Source: a virus. Taken from it: DNA of 32,484 nt. Location: positions 1 to 32,484 of IMG/VR virus record IMGVR_UViG_3300022821_000073. One strand, given 5' to 3'. Within the stretch, counting starts at the first letter, position 1. The number at the start of each line of letters is the position of its first letter. Positions 12,994 through 20,578 of the stretch are shown here, piece by piece. The notes under the pieces were generated by a model that was not told the origin of the DNA, did not search any database, and worked only from the letters and a program-made list of their open reading frames with translations. Position numbers and translations under genes: made by a program.

Positions 12994-13185
12994 TTAGTTG
13001 TCCATGTTTATAAATTCACACTCTGGTGCAAGTTCGTCTAGCACTACAGTACCACTAGGCAATACTGTGATTCGTGCATGGGGTTTGTTTCCTATGTGTA
13101 CAAGTATTTCAAGGCTTTCATCACCCCCCTTGGACACTGTGCGCCCTGTTTTGTCGCTTGATAGCGTTGCGTATAGTTTCGCCAT
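12994..13185 (-). CDS. Hypothetical protein, 63 aa
   Basis: A small, beta-rich looking protein (SLEILVHIGNKPHARITVLP, then SGTVVLDELAPECEF). No motif is recognised. It is the last gene of the first early block, starting 2 nt after the preceding stop and followed by a strong terminator. Confidence 0.6.
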   Translation of the reverse strand: MAKLYATLSSDKTGRTVSKGGDESLEILVHIGNKPHARITVLPSGTVVLDELAPECEFINMDN

Positions 13186-13187
13186 AC

Positions 13188-13502
13188 TTAGAATTCTTGT
13201 ACGATTATACCGCCTTCAAATTCTATGACTTGTGTGTTTTCTTGTAACCACTCCAGTGCATAGTCTTCTGTTTGTTCTTCGTTTTTGAAATGTATAAACT
13301 GAACAGCATACTCCAGTGCGTTTGGATACTCTGAGTATTCGCAGCGAATTGCTACAACGTCTAGCTCTATCATTTCACCCGTTTCACCTTCCCATTCTTC
13401 AAAGTGTTCTGCTAGTGCGTGTGCTCCTTTATAACTCCAGCCTGCGTATTCGTCGGCTAGTAATGCGTGAGCTACTTGGCTTGTGTTTAGTGTTTGGATC
13501 AT
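13188..13502 (-). CDS. Hypothetical acidic protein, 104 aa
   Basis: An acidic, aromatic-rich protein beginning MIQTLNTSQVAHALLADEYA and ending EFEGGIIVQEF. The conserved-looking WSYKGAHALAEHFEEWEGET and DVVAIRCEYSEYPNALEYA segments, and the GSGIIVQ-like end, recall a widespread phage early-protein family of unknown role. The frame is open to 13541, but ATG at 13502 gives the natural N-terminus; the extra 13 residues are low-complexity Asn and Tyr. Acidity might suggest DNA mimicry, but there is no direct support. Confidence 0.65.
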   Translation of the reverse strand: MIQTLNTSQVAHALLADEYAGWSYKGAHALAEHFEEWEGETGEMIELDVVAIRCEYSEYPNALEYAVQFIHFKNEEQTEDYALEWLQENTQVIEFEGGIIVQEF

Positions 13503-13599
13503 GTTGTTTATGTAATTATTGTAATAACACACGCCACACAATGCCCTGTGAGGGGTTTCTATGTGGTGGTGCGAGTATTGTCAATGTACTGGTACGCTA

Positions 13600-13612
13600 C
13601 TTGATAATCAAG
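13600..13612. promoter_or_regulatory. Symmetric operator-like site
   Basis: CTTGATAATCAAG is a perfect 6-bp inverted repeat around one base. It lies in the gap before the 104-residue gene, about 16 nt upstream of a minus-strand TTGACA (13579-13584) whose -10 (TAGAAA) is weak. A regulator-binding site is plausible. Confidence 0.4.
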
Positions 13613-13653
13613 CCGTATGACGCACGCAATTTATTACGCGCGTTTACGGGTGT

Positions 13654-13974
13654 TTATGCTGTTATGGTGTACGTGCGTACTTGTATAATTTCGTTGCTAT
13701 CATGATGGCGTTCTGTGATAATAAAAGTATCATCAATGTATTCTAGTGATAGGGCTGTTGGATACCCGCAGAATGAACCGCGTTTACCGTCATCTGGTGT
13801 ACTGTTCATATAAAAGCCTGTAGTGTCTTTATGTGTAACTGTACGCTCTCCTTGCATTTTTTCTGGTATACCGAAACGGTTCATGCGCTCATTGTATATG
13901 TCCCTGTAGCCTGTAAGTGTAATCTTTTGCCCTACGTGGATATCTCGTTTAAGTTGTGCTAGTGTTTTTTTCAT
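13654..13974 (-). CDS. Hypothetical protein, 106 aa
   Basis: A soluble protein with a basic N-terminus (MKKTLAQLKRDIHVGQKITL) and a beta-rich body (RTVTHKDTTGFYMNSTPDDG, TALSLEYIDDTFII). No family is recognised. It lies in the first early block between the 53-residue gene and a gap with the CTTGATAATCAAG site. Confidence 0.6.
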   Translation of the reverse strand: MKKTLAQLKRDIHVGQKITLTGYRDIYNERMNRFGIPEKMQGERTVTHKDTTGFYMNSTPDDGKRGSFCGYPTALSLEYIDDTFIITERHHDSNEIIQVRTYTITA

Positions 13975-13995
13975 ATAATTATGATGGTTATATTT

Positions 13996-14157
13996 TTATG
14001 ATTCTGGGACTCCGGACCATTCTAGTAGTAATGTATCGCTTGGTTCTATGTGTAGGGCTAGTGCTTGCAATTCTTCTATCTCGTAATAGCTAATACGTTC
14101 GTGTTCTATTTCACCGCGTAGGTATTCCAAGCGGGCTTTTATGTTTGTTGTAGTCAT
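13996..14157 (-). CDS. Small conserved-type phage protein, 53 aa
   Basis: MTTTNIKARLEYLRGEIEHE is followed by RISYYEIEELQALALHIEPS and a tail reading LLEWSGVPES. The pattern L-R-x-E-I-x-x-E-R-I-S-Y-x-E-x-x-E-L-Q-x-L-A-x-x-I-x-P-x-D-x-x-L-L-E-x-x-G-V-P-E is familiar from a small protein common in actinobacteriophages and other phages, of unknown function. It starts 3 nt after the stop of the membrane protein. Two helices are likely. The family recollection is from memory. Confidence 0.65.
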   Translation of the reverse strand: MTTTNIKARLEYLRGEIEHERISYYEIEELQALALHIEPSDTLLLEWSGVPES

Positions 14158-14160
14158 GGT

Positions 14161-14331
14161 TTATAATGTGGTAAATGTTATGTATAAGAATGTAATTGCT
14201 AGAATTGTATACATAATGGTGTATACGATATTCTGGATATAAAGATCTTTTTGTTTTTGTTTATCGTGCCTGTATCGGGCAATGGTTTTAGTTGTGCCGT
14301 CTGGATTGAAAACTGATATGTAGTTGTTCAT
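14161..14331 (-). CDS. Small membrane protein, 56 aa
   Basis: A polar, basic N-terminal half (MNNYISVFNPDGTTKTIARY, then RHDKQKQKD) precedes one hydrophobic segment (about 31-54: IVYTIMYTILAITFLYITF). The basic side facing the cytoplasm predicts N-in, C-out topology. It lies 5 nt after the stop of the 76-residue gene and 3 nt before the next start. Function unknown; early membrane proteins of this size include exclusion and host-takeover factors. Confidence 0.6.
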   Translation of the reverse strand: MNNYISVFNPDGTTKTIARYRHDKQKQKDLYIQNIVYTIMYTILAITFLYITFTTL

Positions 14332-14336
14332 GGTGT

Positions 14337-14567
14337 TTATGATGTTAAGTGTAAATACTTTTTAGGGGTTTTTTTGTAACTACGTGCCGTGTATGCGCTA
14401 CTGCTATCGTTTAGGTACACGGCTGTTATAACTGTAGTTTTTAGGTTGTGTCCAAAAAAAATGTAGTCATCTAATAGTACACCATCATGGGTGACTACTA
14501 CGTCACCGCCTTTTTTTATGTACTTGTCTTGTAGGTCTTGTACTGCTTGTAGGGTGTATGTTTTCAT
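14337..14567 (-). CDS. Hypothetical protein, 76 aa, first early gene
   Basis: A small protein, MKTYTLQAVQDLQDKYIKKG and onward, with a central GGDVVVTHDGVLLDDYIFFG segment and a basic end. No family is recognised. It is the first gene after the strongest promoter in the window, so it is probably made early and in quantity. An AT-only leader of about 20 nt precedes it and no Shine-Dalgarno is visible. Confidence 0.6.
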   Translation of the reverse strand: MKTYTLQAVQDLQDKYIKKGGDVVVTHDGVLLDDYIFFGHNLKTTVITAVYLNDSSSAYTARSYKKTPKKYLHLTS

Positions 14568-14594
14568 ATATATATATCTTATTGCTATACCTCT

Positions 14595-14623
14595 ATACTA
14601 TACCTGCATGTCTACAGTGTCAA
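14595..14623 (-). promoter_or_regulatory. Strong early promoter, TTGACA-17-TAGTAT
   Basis: Minus-strand consensus -35 TTGACA, a 17-bp spacer and TAGTAT. A second TTGACG half-site lies 8 bp further upstream, making a short direct repeat (GTCAAGC) across the -35. It drives the first early block and is divergent from the small-terminase promoter about 60 nt away. Confidence 0.75.
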
Positions 14624-14683
14624 GCCGTCAAGCTGTGTATAACTCTACACGTACGAATTATACATATATATGTGTGTACATAA

Positions 14684-14692
14684 TGGTATAAT
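14684..14692 (+). promoter_or_regulatory. Extended -10 promoter of the packaging genes
   Basis: TGGTATAAT with 13 nt to the preferred terminase small-subunit ATG, leaving a leader of only about 6 nt. An earlier in-frame ATG overlaps the -10 and would not be transcribed, which decides the start. Confidence 0.65.
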
Positions 14693-14705
14693 GATGGTAA
14701 TAAAT

Positions 14706-15182
14706 ATGACTAATAAAGTACCAGACAATAGAGGTAAGAAATATGTACGCAAGGCAGTAGATCCTAGGCAAGCTATTTTTAAGTCATACTATATCAATCC
14801 CCAAAGTCACACGTTTATGAACGTGTTGCAAAGTGGGATCAAGGCAGGGTACACAGAGCACTATAGCAGTAGCTTAGGAAGTAAGAACGTGGGCTGGTTT
14901 GATGAAATGATGCAGGATGCGACGGTCAATCGTGCGCGTATGCTTAAGAAAGCAGAATCAGCCCTTGATGCCGCTATGAGCTATGATGATGATGATGCAC
15001 GTATGGCAGCATTAAAGGTAAAGGCAGCAAGTTTCGTGGCAGAACGTGTGGGCAAGGACGTATACAGCAGCCGCCAGGAGCTAACAGACAAAGGTGGACG
15101 CAGGCTATTTACTAATGACACTAAGTCAACCGCAGATGTCGCACTAGAGTTGATGTTCATAGGCGTAGCGCCTAGCGAGTAG
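14706..15182 (+). CDS. terS: Terminase small subunit (probable)
   Basis: A 158-residue protein. Residues 20-60 (RQAIFKSYYINPQSHTFMNV, LQSGIKAGYTEHYSSSLGSK) match the helix-turn-helix-like start of many small terminases that recognise the packaging site. The C-terminal AERVGKDVYSSRQELTDKGG is also typical, resembling the stretch with a conserved lysine-rich turn near the end of this group. It would bind the packaging site and feed DNA to the large subunit two features downstream. ATG at 14706 is chosen from the promoter position. Confidence 0.75.
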   Translation: MTNKVPDNRGKKYVRKAVDPRQAIFKSYYINPQSHTFMNVLQSGIKAGYTEHYSSSLGSKNVGWFDEMMQDATVNRARMLKKAESALDAAMSYDDDDARMAALKVKAASFVAERVGKDVYSSRQELTDKGGRRLFTNDTKSTADVALELMFIGVAPSE

Positions 15183-15257
15183 CACACGTCGCACCCCAAA
15201 CGTCACACATCACCTATCACAAGGCGTGAAACATTATGTGGATAAGATCACGACCAT

Positions 15258-15285
15258 AAAATACGGCTCATTAGAGCCGTATTTT
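15258..15285. terminator. Perfect 12-bp hairpin, bidirectional terminator
   Basis: AAAATACGGCTC-ATTA-GAGCCGTATTTT, extendable by one T-A pair. It lies 75 nt after the terminase small-subunit stop. The AT-rich outer stem supplies T-tracts on both strands. Confidence 0.8.
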
Positions 15286-15288
15286 AAT

Positions 15289-15320
15289 TAACTGAGTATA
15301 ATGACCATTATACTCAGTTA
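15289..15320. repeat. Perfect 14-bp palindrome
   Basis: TAACTGAGTATAAT-GACC-ATTATACTCAGTTA. It starts 3 nt after the terminator hairpin, and each arm contains TATAAT, one per strand. Possible roles are a dyad operator, a cruciform packaging mark or a second terminator; only the symmetry is certain. Confidence 0.75.
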
Positions 15321-15349
15321 TTATATCGCTGTAATGCGTGCATATCGCA

Positions 15350-15362
15350 GGGGGGAGGGGGG
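15350..15362 (+). repeat. G6AG6 tract
   Basis: Two runs of six G separated by one A, the purest G-tract in the window, in an otherwise AT-rich gap. Four-run quadruplex formation would need the runs to split, so a quadruplex is not assured. A bent or brittle packaging mark is possible. Confidence 0.6.
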
Positions 15363-15496
15363 TGTTAAAAAAGTTTTGACGAGGTTAGATACTATATGGG
15401 GTCACAAAAATTTTTGCCAAATTTTCAAAAGTCGCTCTGTACAAATCCACTAAACTGTCCTGTAATAAAATAAGGGGATAACTCCCAAAGCGCTCA

Positions 15497-15524
15497 GCAC
15501 AAAGCACAAAGCACAAAGCACAAC
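15497..15524 (+). repeat. GCACAAA tandem repeat, 4 copies
   Basis: Three exact GCACAAA units followed by a fourth ending in C. The array is 22 bp upstream of the large-terminase promoter, a spacing that would suit an activator or terminase-binding iteron. Confidence 0.75.
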
Positions 15525-15545
15525 ACAAAGTAGCCCTCACCCCCA

Positions 15546-15554
15546 TGGTACAAT
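15546..15554 (+). promoter_or_regulatory. Extended -10 promoter, leaderless spacing, large terminase
   Basis: TGGTACAAT, 7 nt, ATG. Transcription should start at the large-terminase start codon; no Shine-Dalgarno is present. Confidence 0.55.
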
Positions 15555-15561
15555 TCATACA

Positions 15562-17142
15562 ATGCATATCACAAAAGAGCAACTCGCTTATGCCCAGAAC
15601 ACAATTCAAAACGGGACAGACGAAGAGCGCTTAGCCTTCTTCGCTTTTGACAGCAAAAATTCTAGAACAGTAATCCATTTTAAGTTTATTACTTGGGCGC
15701 ATACGTGCTACCCGCGATACTTCCAGTCCATTCCTGCCCCTTTTCACGACGACATTATCCGTCACATGATTGACGCATATTACGGAGACATTAAGTACAC
15801 GAACTTAGGTTTTCGAGGTTGTGCCAAGACTACCTGGACTAAGCTCTTTATAGCCTACGCTATTTTAAATGACATGGATCAGACGCGCCGGTACATGAAG
15901 GTGCTGACGAGAAACATTGGTAACGCTAAGCAGATGGTGACAGACATATATAACTTGATTGTAGAGGTCAAGGATTTTTACGGTGACATCTTTCAGAAGG
16001 ATGGTGACAAGAAGCGAGAAGAAACAATGGGAAGCTTTACCACTGTTGAGGGTGTGAAGCTCCTCAGTGGTACTGTGGGTATGACACAGCGTGGTCACTT
16101 GCAAGACGCCTATCGCCCAGACTTCCTCATCTTTGACGACGTGGAGGACCGTGAGTCTATCCAGTCTTTGGCTACTACCGAGGCAACTATCTGGAGGATT
16201 GACGAGGCTATTTCAGGATTGGCTGCTGAGGGTTCGTATATGTGTAACGGTAACTATATTAGTGAGGAGGGAGTAATTCAGTGGTTCCTAAACAAGCCTG
16301 ATATGGTGGTAGATAAGATTACGATACTCGACGACAACGGTGACCCTGCGTGGCCCACTCGGTATGATAAGGAGAAGGTAGAGTCTATTAAGAATGACTC
16401 GGATGATTTCTATGGGGAATATATGTGTGACCCAACGCGAGCTGATGCTAGCTTCTTTGACAGAGCGAAAGTCGACCAGGACATCGCGACAGCGCAACAA
16501 CCCCACAAGGAGGCAGCTGGTGTGAAGTACTGGGGAGAATACCAACCGCATCATATATATGGTTGTGGAGCAGATACTTCTGAAGGTATAGGGCGCGACG
16601 CTAACACGTTTTGCTTGTATGACTTTGGAACCTTTCCAGATGATGTGGGTGTGTTGGTAGCTAGTTACTACAACAACCGTATAGCCCCAGACTTGTTTGG
16701 TCACGAGCTTGTTAGGATTGGTGGGGAGTTTGGTAACTGTCTAATGGCGCCTGAGTCTAATAACACCGGGCACGCCACTATTGCTGCTATGCGTGGCTAC
16801 CCTAATATGTTTACCCAACGTACTACTGGTAATAGGTCTATTAAGGTAACGGAGAAGTTTGGGTGGAATACTAATAGGAAGACGAAGCCCTTGATGTTCT
16901 TTGACTTTCGCAAGGATTATAACGATGGGAAGATTAAGATATATGATGTAAACCTGCTTAAGGAGATGCGCTCGTATACCTCTATGGACCTGCAAGACAC
17001 GAAAATTGGTATTGCTACTAGGCACTTCGACCTTCTTATTGCAGCCATTATTGGCTGGCAGATGAAAAAGTACGCTTCTACAGACGAAATAGAGGATGAT
17101 TTTGTAGAAGAGGAACCATTGTATGGCGATATTGGGATGTAA
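15562..17142 (+). CDS. terL: Terminase large subunit
   Basis: A 526-residue packaging motor and nuclease. The ATPase domain has a Walker-A-like GFRGCAKTT (83-91) and Walker B FLIFDDVED (188-196), with SGTVGMTQRG (169-178) before it. The nuclease domain carries Asp338 in GADTSEG, Glu398 in MAPESNN, and Asp490 in RHFDLLIA, the acidic trio that binds metal. Length is normal for phage large terminases. The protein cuts concatemers and drives DNA into the procapsid through the portal, whose gene is next. The C-terminal DDFVEEEPLYGDIGM is acidic. Confidence 0.92.
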   Translation: MHITKEQLAYAQNTIQNGTDEERLAFFAFDSKNSRTVIHFKFITWAHTCYPRYFQSIPAPFHDDIIRHMIDAYYGDIKYTNLGFRGCAKTTWTKLFIAYAILNDMDQTRRYMKVLTRNIGNAKQMVTDIYNLIVEVKDFYGDIFQKDGDKKREETMGSFTTVEGVKLLSGTVGMTQRGHLQDAYRPDFLIFDDVEDRESIQSLATTEATIWRIDEAISGLAAEGSYMCNGNYISEEGVIQWFLNKPDMVVDKITILDDNGDPAWPTRYDKEKVESIKNDSDDFYGEYMCDPTRADASFFDRAKVDQDIATAQQPHKEAAGVKYWGEYQPHHIYGCGADTSEGIGRDANTFCLYDFGTFPDDVGVLVASYYNNRIAPDLFGHELVRIGGEFGNCLMAPESNNTGHATIAAMRGYPNMFTQRTTGNRSIKVTEKFGWNTNRKTKPLMFFDFRKDYNDGKIKIYDVNLLKEMRSYTSMDLQDTKIGIATRHFDLLIAAIIGWQMKKYASTDEIEDDFVEEEPLYGDIGM

Positions 17143-17145
17143 CAG

Positions 17146-17154
17146 TGGTATAAT
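17146..17154 (+). promoter_or_regulatory. Extended -10 promoter upstream of portal
   Basis: TGGTATAAT begins 3 nt after the large-terminase stop. It gives a roughly 40-nt AT-rich leader to the portal gene, containing AGTGCGGGG. Confidence 0.65.
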
Positions 17155-17202
17155 TAAGACAAATTAACACATTTAATATAAATAGTGCGGGGCAAACACT
17201 AT

Positions 17203-19128
17203 ATGGCAGTTATTAAAAAGGAAACACGAGACAAAATTGTTGCATTGGCCTTAACCAACATAGATTTTGCTCGTACGTACAAGAAAGGAAAGATATCTAC
17301 GTGGCAGTTAAACGAAGACTTGTATTATGGAGTCAAAAAGAAAAGCGACGAGTCCCGTGCGAACGTCGACCTGGGGCAAATGCAGGAACACGTACACACG
17401 TTACTAAGTAAGATTGATAGTCCCTTGACCTTTAAGTTTGTGAAGCGTAAGGGCTCACAGCTTAAGCGGGTAGAAAGGCTTAACGCTTTAAAGACGTTTG
17501 ATGGGGACCGTAACTTCTGGGACATGAAAGATATTGCTGCGAAGAAGCAGTGTATTATTTATGGACGAGCGATTATGTCCTACCAAGCATCTAATAGTGA
17601 GGGGTATCAACCGCACTTGGAAAACGTCGACGTGTATGACTTCCTATGGGACCCATCCGCTGGTGGGCTGGACTTAGAAAAAGGTCGCTTTGGAGGACGG
17701 TATGGGGTTGTAAAGGATAGGTCAGAATTGAAGAGCAATAAGAGCTACATCCAGACTGAGGTAAAGGCTTTGCTACAAGGTCCAGGCAACGCTGATGAAT
17801 CTTCTGAGGAGGATTTAGATAAGCAAAGTCGACGGTACGCAGTGGAAAGTGATACTGCTAAGATTGAAAATGCAGACCCTGACAAGTACAAGTTTTGGGA
17901 GTGGTATCAGACGTTTGAAGGCGAACGGTACTACTTGCTTATGGATAACAATGGGCGAGCTATCCAAGTACAGAAGCTAGTAGAACGTCATCCAAGTGGG
18001 ATGTGGCCGTTCTGGACTTTTGCAGCGTACCCAGATTTAACTGAGCTATGGACACCTAGTCCCTGCGATTATGTACGTGAGATAATCATGGCGCAAGCGG
18101 TATCCATTAACCAAATGATGGACAACGCTGAGCGCGTGAATAAGCCACAGCGAGCTATTGATACTGGTGCTATTAAGAACAAGGCACAGCTTAAGTACCG
18201 GAAGGATGGGTACATTGATATGGCTCCTGGTGCAAACGCAACAACTGCCATTAAGATTATGGAGACACCAAGTATCACTACTCCTATTAAGGTGTTTGAA
18301 ACGCTTGAGACTATTAAGGCAGCAGCTAGTGGAGTTACTGCTGGAGCTAAGGGTGTAGAAGACACTACTGGGCGAGCTACTATATATGAAGGGAACCAAG
18401 CGAACGTCGCTGACCGCTTTGCGCTCTTCAACAAGTCATACAGCTTTGGCTACAAGCGCTTTGCGAACTTGTACGAGGCAGGAGTAGATGAGAACCTAAC
18501 GAAGAAGATGGCGGTAGATATTATTGGTCCTGAAGGAATTAGGATTGAGGATATTAGCCGACGAGATATTTTCCGTAAGGGAGATACCTTTGCAGTAATG
18601 ACTGAGCAAGCTAACGCAGAGATGCAGATGTCAGAGCAGAAGAAGCGTACGCAAGGAGCATACTACTCAGCCCTACTTGGACGACCTGAGTTGGCTAACC
18701 AGAAAGTAGTTGTTGCTAAGCTTGGTCTGGTGGCGGGACTTGATGAAGCAGACATCCGGGAGCTACAGGACTTAGAAGAATATGGCACAGCTAACATTAT
18801 GGCAGAGGCTGAAAGGGACATTGAAGACATTTTAGACGGTAAGTTTATACAGCCTAATCGGATGGCTAATACGGCTTACAAACAGCGTTTTGTAAACTAC
18901 ATGCAAGACAATGAGGAGGATATGAACCAGGAGCAGGCAGGACGCATGCTACAATACATTAGATCACTAGACCAGGTAGTGGTGGCTAATGCACAGCGTG
19001 CAGCACAAGCACAAGCGGCTAAAGAACAGACGGCACAATTACAAGCGGGGGGAGCGGGGAAAAGACCACAGATGAGACAACCTGGACCTAGCCAACCTCT
19101 TCAAGATACAATACAACAAAATGTCTAA
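17203..19128 (+). CDS. Portal protein
   Basis: A 641-residue portal (dodecameric DNA gate at one capsid vertex). The pattern is typical: an early QMQEHVHTLLSKIDSPLTFK segment, then CIIYGRAIMSYQASN and VDVYDFLWDPSAGG, and a long central region (EIIMAQAVSINQMMDNAERV, TTGRATIYEGN) with helical stem and crown parts. The tail is rich in Gln and Ala (QRAAQAQAAKEQTAQLQAGG). Its length is in the range of podoviral portals. ATG at 17203 is used; a GTG six codons upstream is possible but lies in the conserved leader motif. Its final codons overlap the next gene. Confidence 0.88.
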   Translation: MAVIKKETRDKIVALALTNIDFARTYKKGKISTWQLNEDLYYGVKKKSDESRANVDLGQMQEHVHTLLSKIDSPLTFKFVKRKGSQLKRVERLNALKTFDGDRNFWDMKDIAAKKQCIIYGRAIMSYQASNSEGYQPHLENVDVYDFLWDPSAGGLDLEKGRFGGRYGVVKDRSELKSNKSYIQTEVKALLQGPGNADESSEEDLDKQSRRYAVESDTAKIENADPDKYKFWEWYQTFEGERYYLLMDNNGRAIQVQKLVERHPSGMWPFWTFAAYPDLTELWTPSPCDYVREIIMAQAVSINQMMDNAERVNKPQRAIDTGAIKNKAQLKYRKDGYIDMAPGANATTAIKIMETPSITTPIKVFETLETIKAAASGVTAGAKGVEDTTGRATIYEGNQANVADRFALFNKSYSFGYKRFANLYEAGVDENLTKKMAVDIIGPEGIRIEDISRRDIFRKGDTFAVMTEQANAEMQMSEQKKRTQGAYYSALLGRPELANQKVVVAKLGLVAGLDEADIRELQDLEEYGTANIMAEAERDIEDILDGKFIQPNRMANTAYKQRFVNYMQDNEEDMNQEQAGRMLQYIRSLDQVVVANAQRAAQAQAAKEQTAQLQAGGAGKRPQMRQPGPSQPLQDTIQQNV

Positions 19129-19531
19129 ACTACTTAAAGCAGACCTTTCTATTAAGGAAGAGAACAAAGAAGACTTTAAAGAAACAGTGATTGCTCGAAA
19201 GAACCTGACTAACGAATTTACTATTTCGAGTATCGAAAAGCACCTAGCAGGTCTTAAAAAAGTACAGATAGAAGGTGAGAGTAAGCGAAACTTAGCCCAG
19301 TCATACGTTGACAATGTTCTACGAAACAATCCATTCATTTCTGAAATGTCTAAGGAGGACCAACACGCAGTATGGATGTACTTTGATAACCTGACTACGG
19401 TTAATGAGATTCAACCGCACCTAGACGATTTGTACGAAGACCAAAAGATTCATGGCGAATACCTCGACATTATCTATGACGCTTTTGGCTTCCAAGACAC
19501 AGTAGTAATTGATACTACTGATGCGAAGTAA
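19121..19531 (+). CDS. Hypothetical head-region protein, 136 aa
   Basis: A charged helical protein (MSKLLKADLSIKEENKEDFK, then SSIEKHLAGLKKVQIEGESK), acidic towards the end. It overlaps the portal gene by 8 nt in a shifted frame and so is translated with it. The position between portal and scaffold suggests a head-assembly accessory. No family is recognised. Confidence 0.6.
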   Translation: MSKLLKADLSIKEENKEDFKETVIARKNLTNEFTISSIEKHLAGLKKVQIEGESKRNLAQSYVDNVLRNNPFISEMSKEDQHAVWMYFDNLTTVNEIQPHLDDLYEDQKIHGEYLDIIYDAFGFQDTVVIDTTDAK

Positions 19532-19793
19532 GGAAGTGCCAAAGGAGTTAGCTGACCAAAAGGATGAGCTACACTCCATCAAAGCACTAGGAGACACTGA
19601 GGGAGGAAAAGCCTTGGTGGCTTCGTTGTTGGCGGATGTGGTTACTGCTGTGCATCAGCTTAAGATTGGGGGAGATAACACAGCGTGTGTTGCCACAATC
19701 AAATCAAAGCTGGCACTGGTAGAAACTATTATGGGAGCGAAGGCAGCCGAAGAAAATGTTGACACTCTGATTGCAGAGGCACTAAGCGAATAG
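19521..19793 (+). CDS. Hypothetical protein, 90 aa
   Basis: A small helical protein beginning MRSKEVPKELADQKDELHSI and rich in Ala, Leu and Lys. The ATG at 19521 overlaps the preceding stop by 11 nt; an in-frame TTG 4 codons earlier is less likely. It ends before a hairpin and the scaffold promoter. Role unknown, probably a head-assembly accessory. Confidence 0.6.
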   Translation: MRSKEVPKELADQKDELHSIKALGDTEGGKALVASLLADVVTAVHQLKIGGDNTACVATIKSKLALVETIMGAKAAEENVDTLIAEALSE

Positions 19794-19799
19794 CGCTTT

Positions 19800-19853
19800 G
19801 TGTGACTCTACTTACTTACCTTTTCCCCCGTACGGGTAGGTAGAGTCCCACAC
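19800..19853 (+). terminator. Long imperfect hairpin
   Basis: GTGTGACTCTAC pairs with GTAGAGT(CC)CACAC around an inner CCCGTACGGG. It separates the portal transcript from the scaffold promoter. No T-tract follows, so termination is uncertain. Confidence 0.5.
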
Positions 19854-19871
19854 GGTACTATTGAGGTCTCG

Positions 19872-19880
19872 TGGTATAAT
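19872..19880 (+). promoter_or_regulatory. Extended -10 promoter of the scaffold/capsid unit
   Basis: TGGTATAAT with about 57 nt of leader to the scaffold ATG, the longest leader of the set. The leader contains an AGGA...TCCT hairpin and the gene has a usable AGGA Shine-Dalgarno. Confidence 0.65.
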
Positions 19881-19943
19881 AGACGTACGGTTAGGAAGCG
19901 GTAACACTCCTATTGGACTGAACAATTAAAACACAGGAATTTT

Positions 19944-20570
19944 ATGTTAGATGAACAAACTACTCCAGCTTCGGAGGTAAATGAGTCAGAGGAAACTGTA
20001 AATGACGAGCAAGCAGAAACAACTATTGGAGAATCAGTAGGAGACGAAACACCAGTATCAGACAGCATTCCTAAGAAACGCTTCGATGAAGTGAATGAAA
20101 AAAGGAAGGTAGCAGAAGCGAGAATCGCTGAGCTAGAAGCTGCTACTGGTGAAGACCCTGAAAAACCTGATTCAAAAGAAACTGATTCTGACCTTGCAGC
20201 TAGACTAGCAAAACTTGAAGGGAAGGAAAAGGCAGAGAAACTTGAAGCTACTATGGAGAGCAATTTTGCAAAAGCTCTCGAAGAAGCACCAGAGTTTAAA
20301 GACAAAGTTAATATGGAAGTTCTAAAGCGTGAAGCTCAGAACCCTGCTAACGCAAACAAAACCTATTCACAACTCCTTGAAGAAGTGTATGGCAACACTA
20401 TCAGTGGTACGCGCACCGCTGAAACTACCACACCTCGTGGTGGAGCCGAAAACCAAACATTAGACCTTGCACGAGCCGGAAGTGATAATGCGTACTTAGA
20501 AGAGGTGTTGAAAGACCCAGCTTTAAAGAAGCAGTACAACGACGGACTTGCGGAAAGGGTAATGCTATAG
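19944..20570 (+). CDS. Capsid scaffolding protein (probable)
   Basis: A 208-residue acidic, charge-rich protein just before the capsid gene. The first 50 residues are disordered and acidic, followed by a long coiled-coil (KKRFDEVNEKRKVAEARIAE, then DLAARLAKLEGKEKAEKLEA) and a short basic, hydrophobic end (KKQYNDGLAERVML). This composition and the position immediately upstream of the major capsid gene are the standard signs of a scaffold, which guides procapsid assembly and is then expelled. Sequence identity to known scaffolds is not expected. Confidence 0.75.
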   Translation: MLDEQTTPASEVNESEETVNDEQAETTIGESVGDETPVSDSIPKKRFDEVNEKRKVAEARIAELEAATGEDPEKPDSKETDSDLAARLAKLEGKEKAEKLEATMESNFAKALEEAPEFKDKVNMEVLKREAQNPANANKTYSQLLEEVYGNTISGTRTAETTTPRGGAENQTLDLARAGSDNAYLEEVLKDPALKKQYNDGLAERVML

Positions 20571-20578
20571 GAGTGCGG

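Larger units (their letters stand above)
15183..15561. other. Gap between terminase genes, candidate packaging region
   Basis: About 380 nt without a supported gene. It carries two neighbouring perfect palindromes, a G6AG6 tract, a 7-bp tandem repeat and the large-terminase promoter. The position between small and large terminase genes is a usual place for a pac or cos site, though nothing here proves one. Confidence 0.5.

Noticed and set aside
13204-13212. TATAAT upstream of the 63-residue gene
   Set aside because: It lies inside the codons of the preceding gene, has no TG extension or -35, and is 18 nt from the ATG; probably chance.
15350-15362. G-quadruplex
   Set aside because: Only two G runs, separated by a single A; a four-run fold would require zero-length loops.
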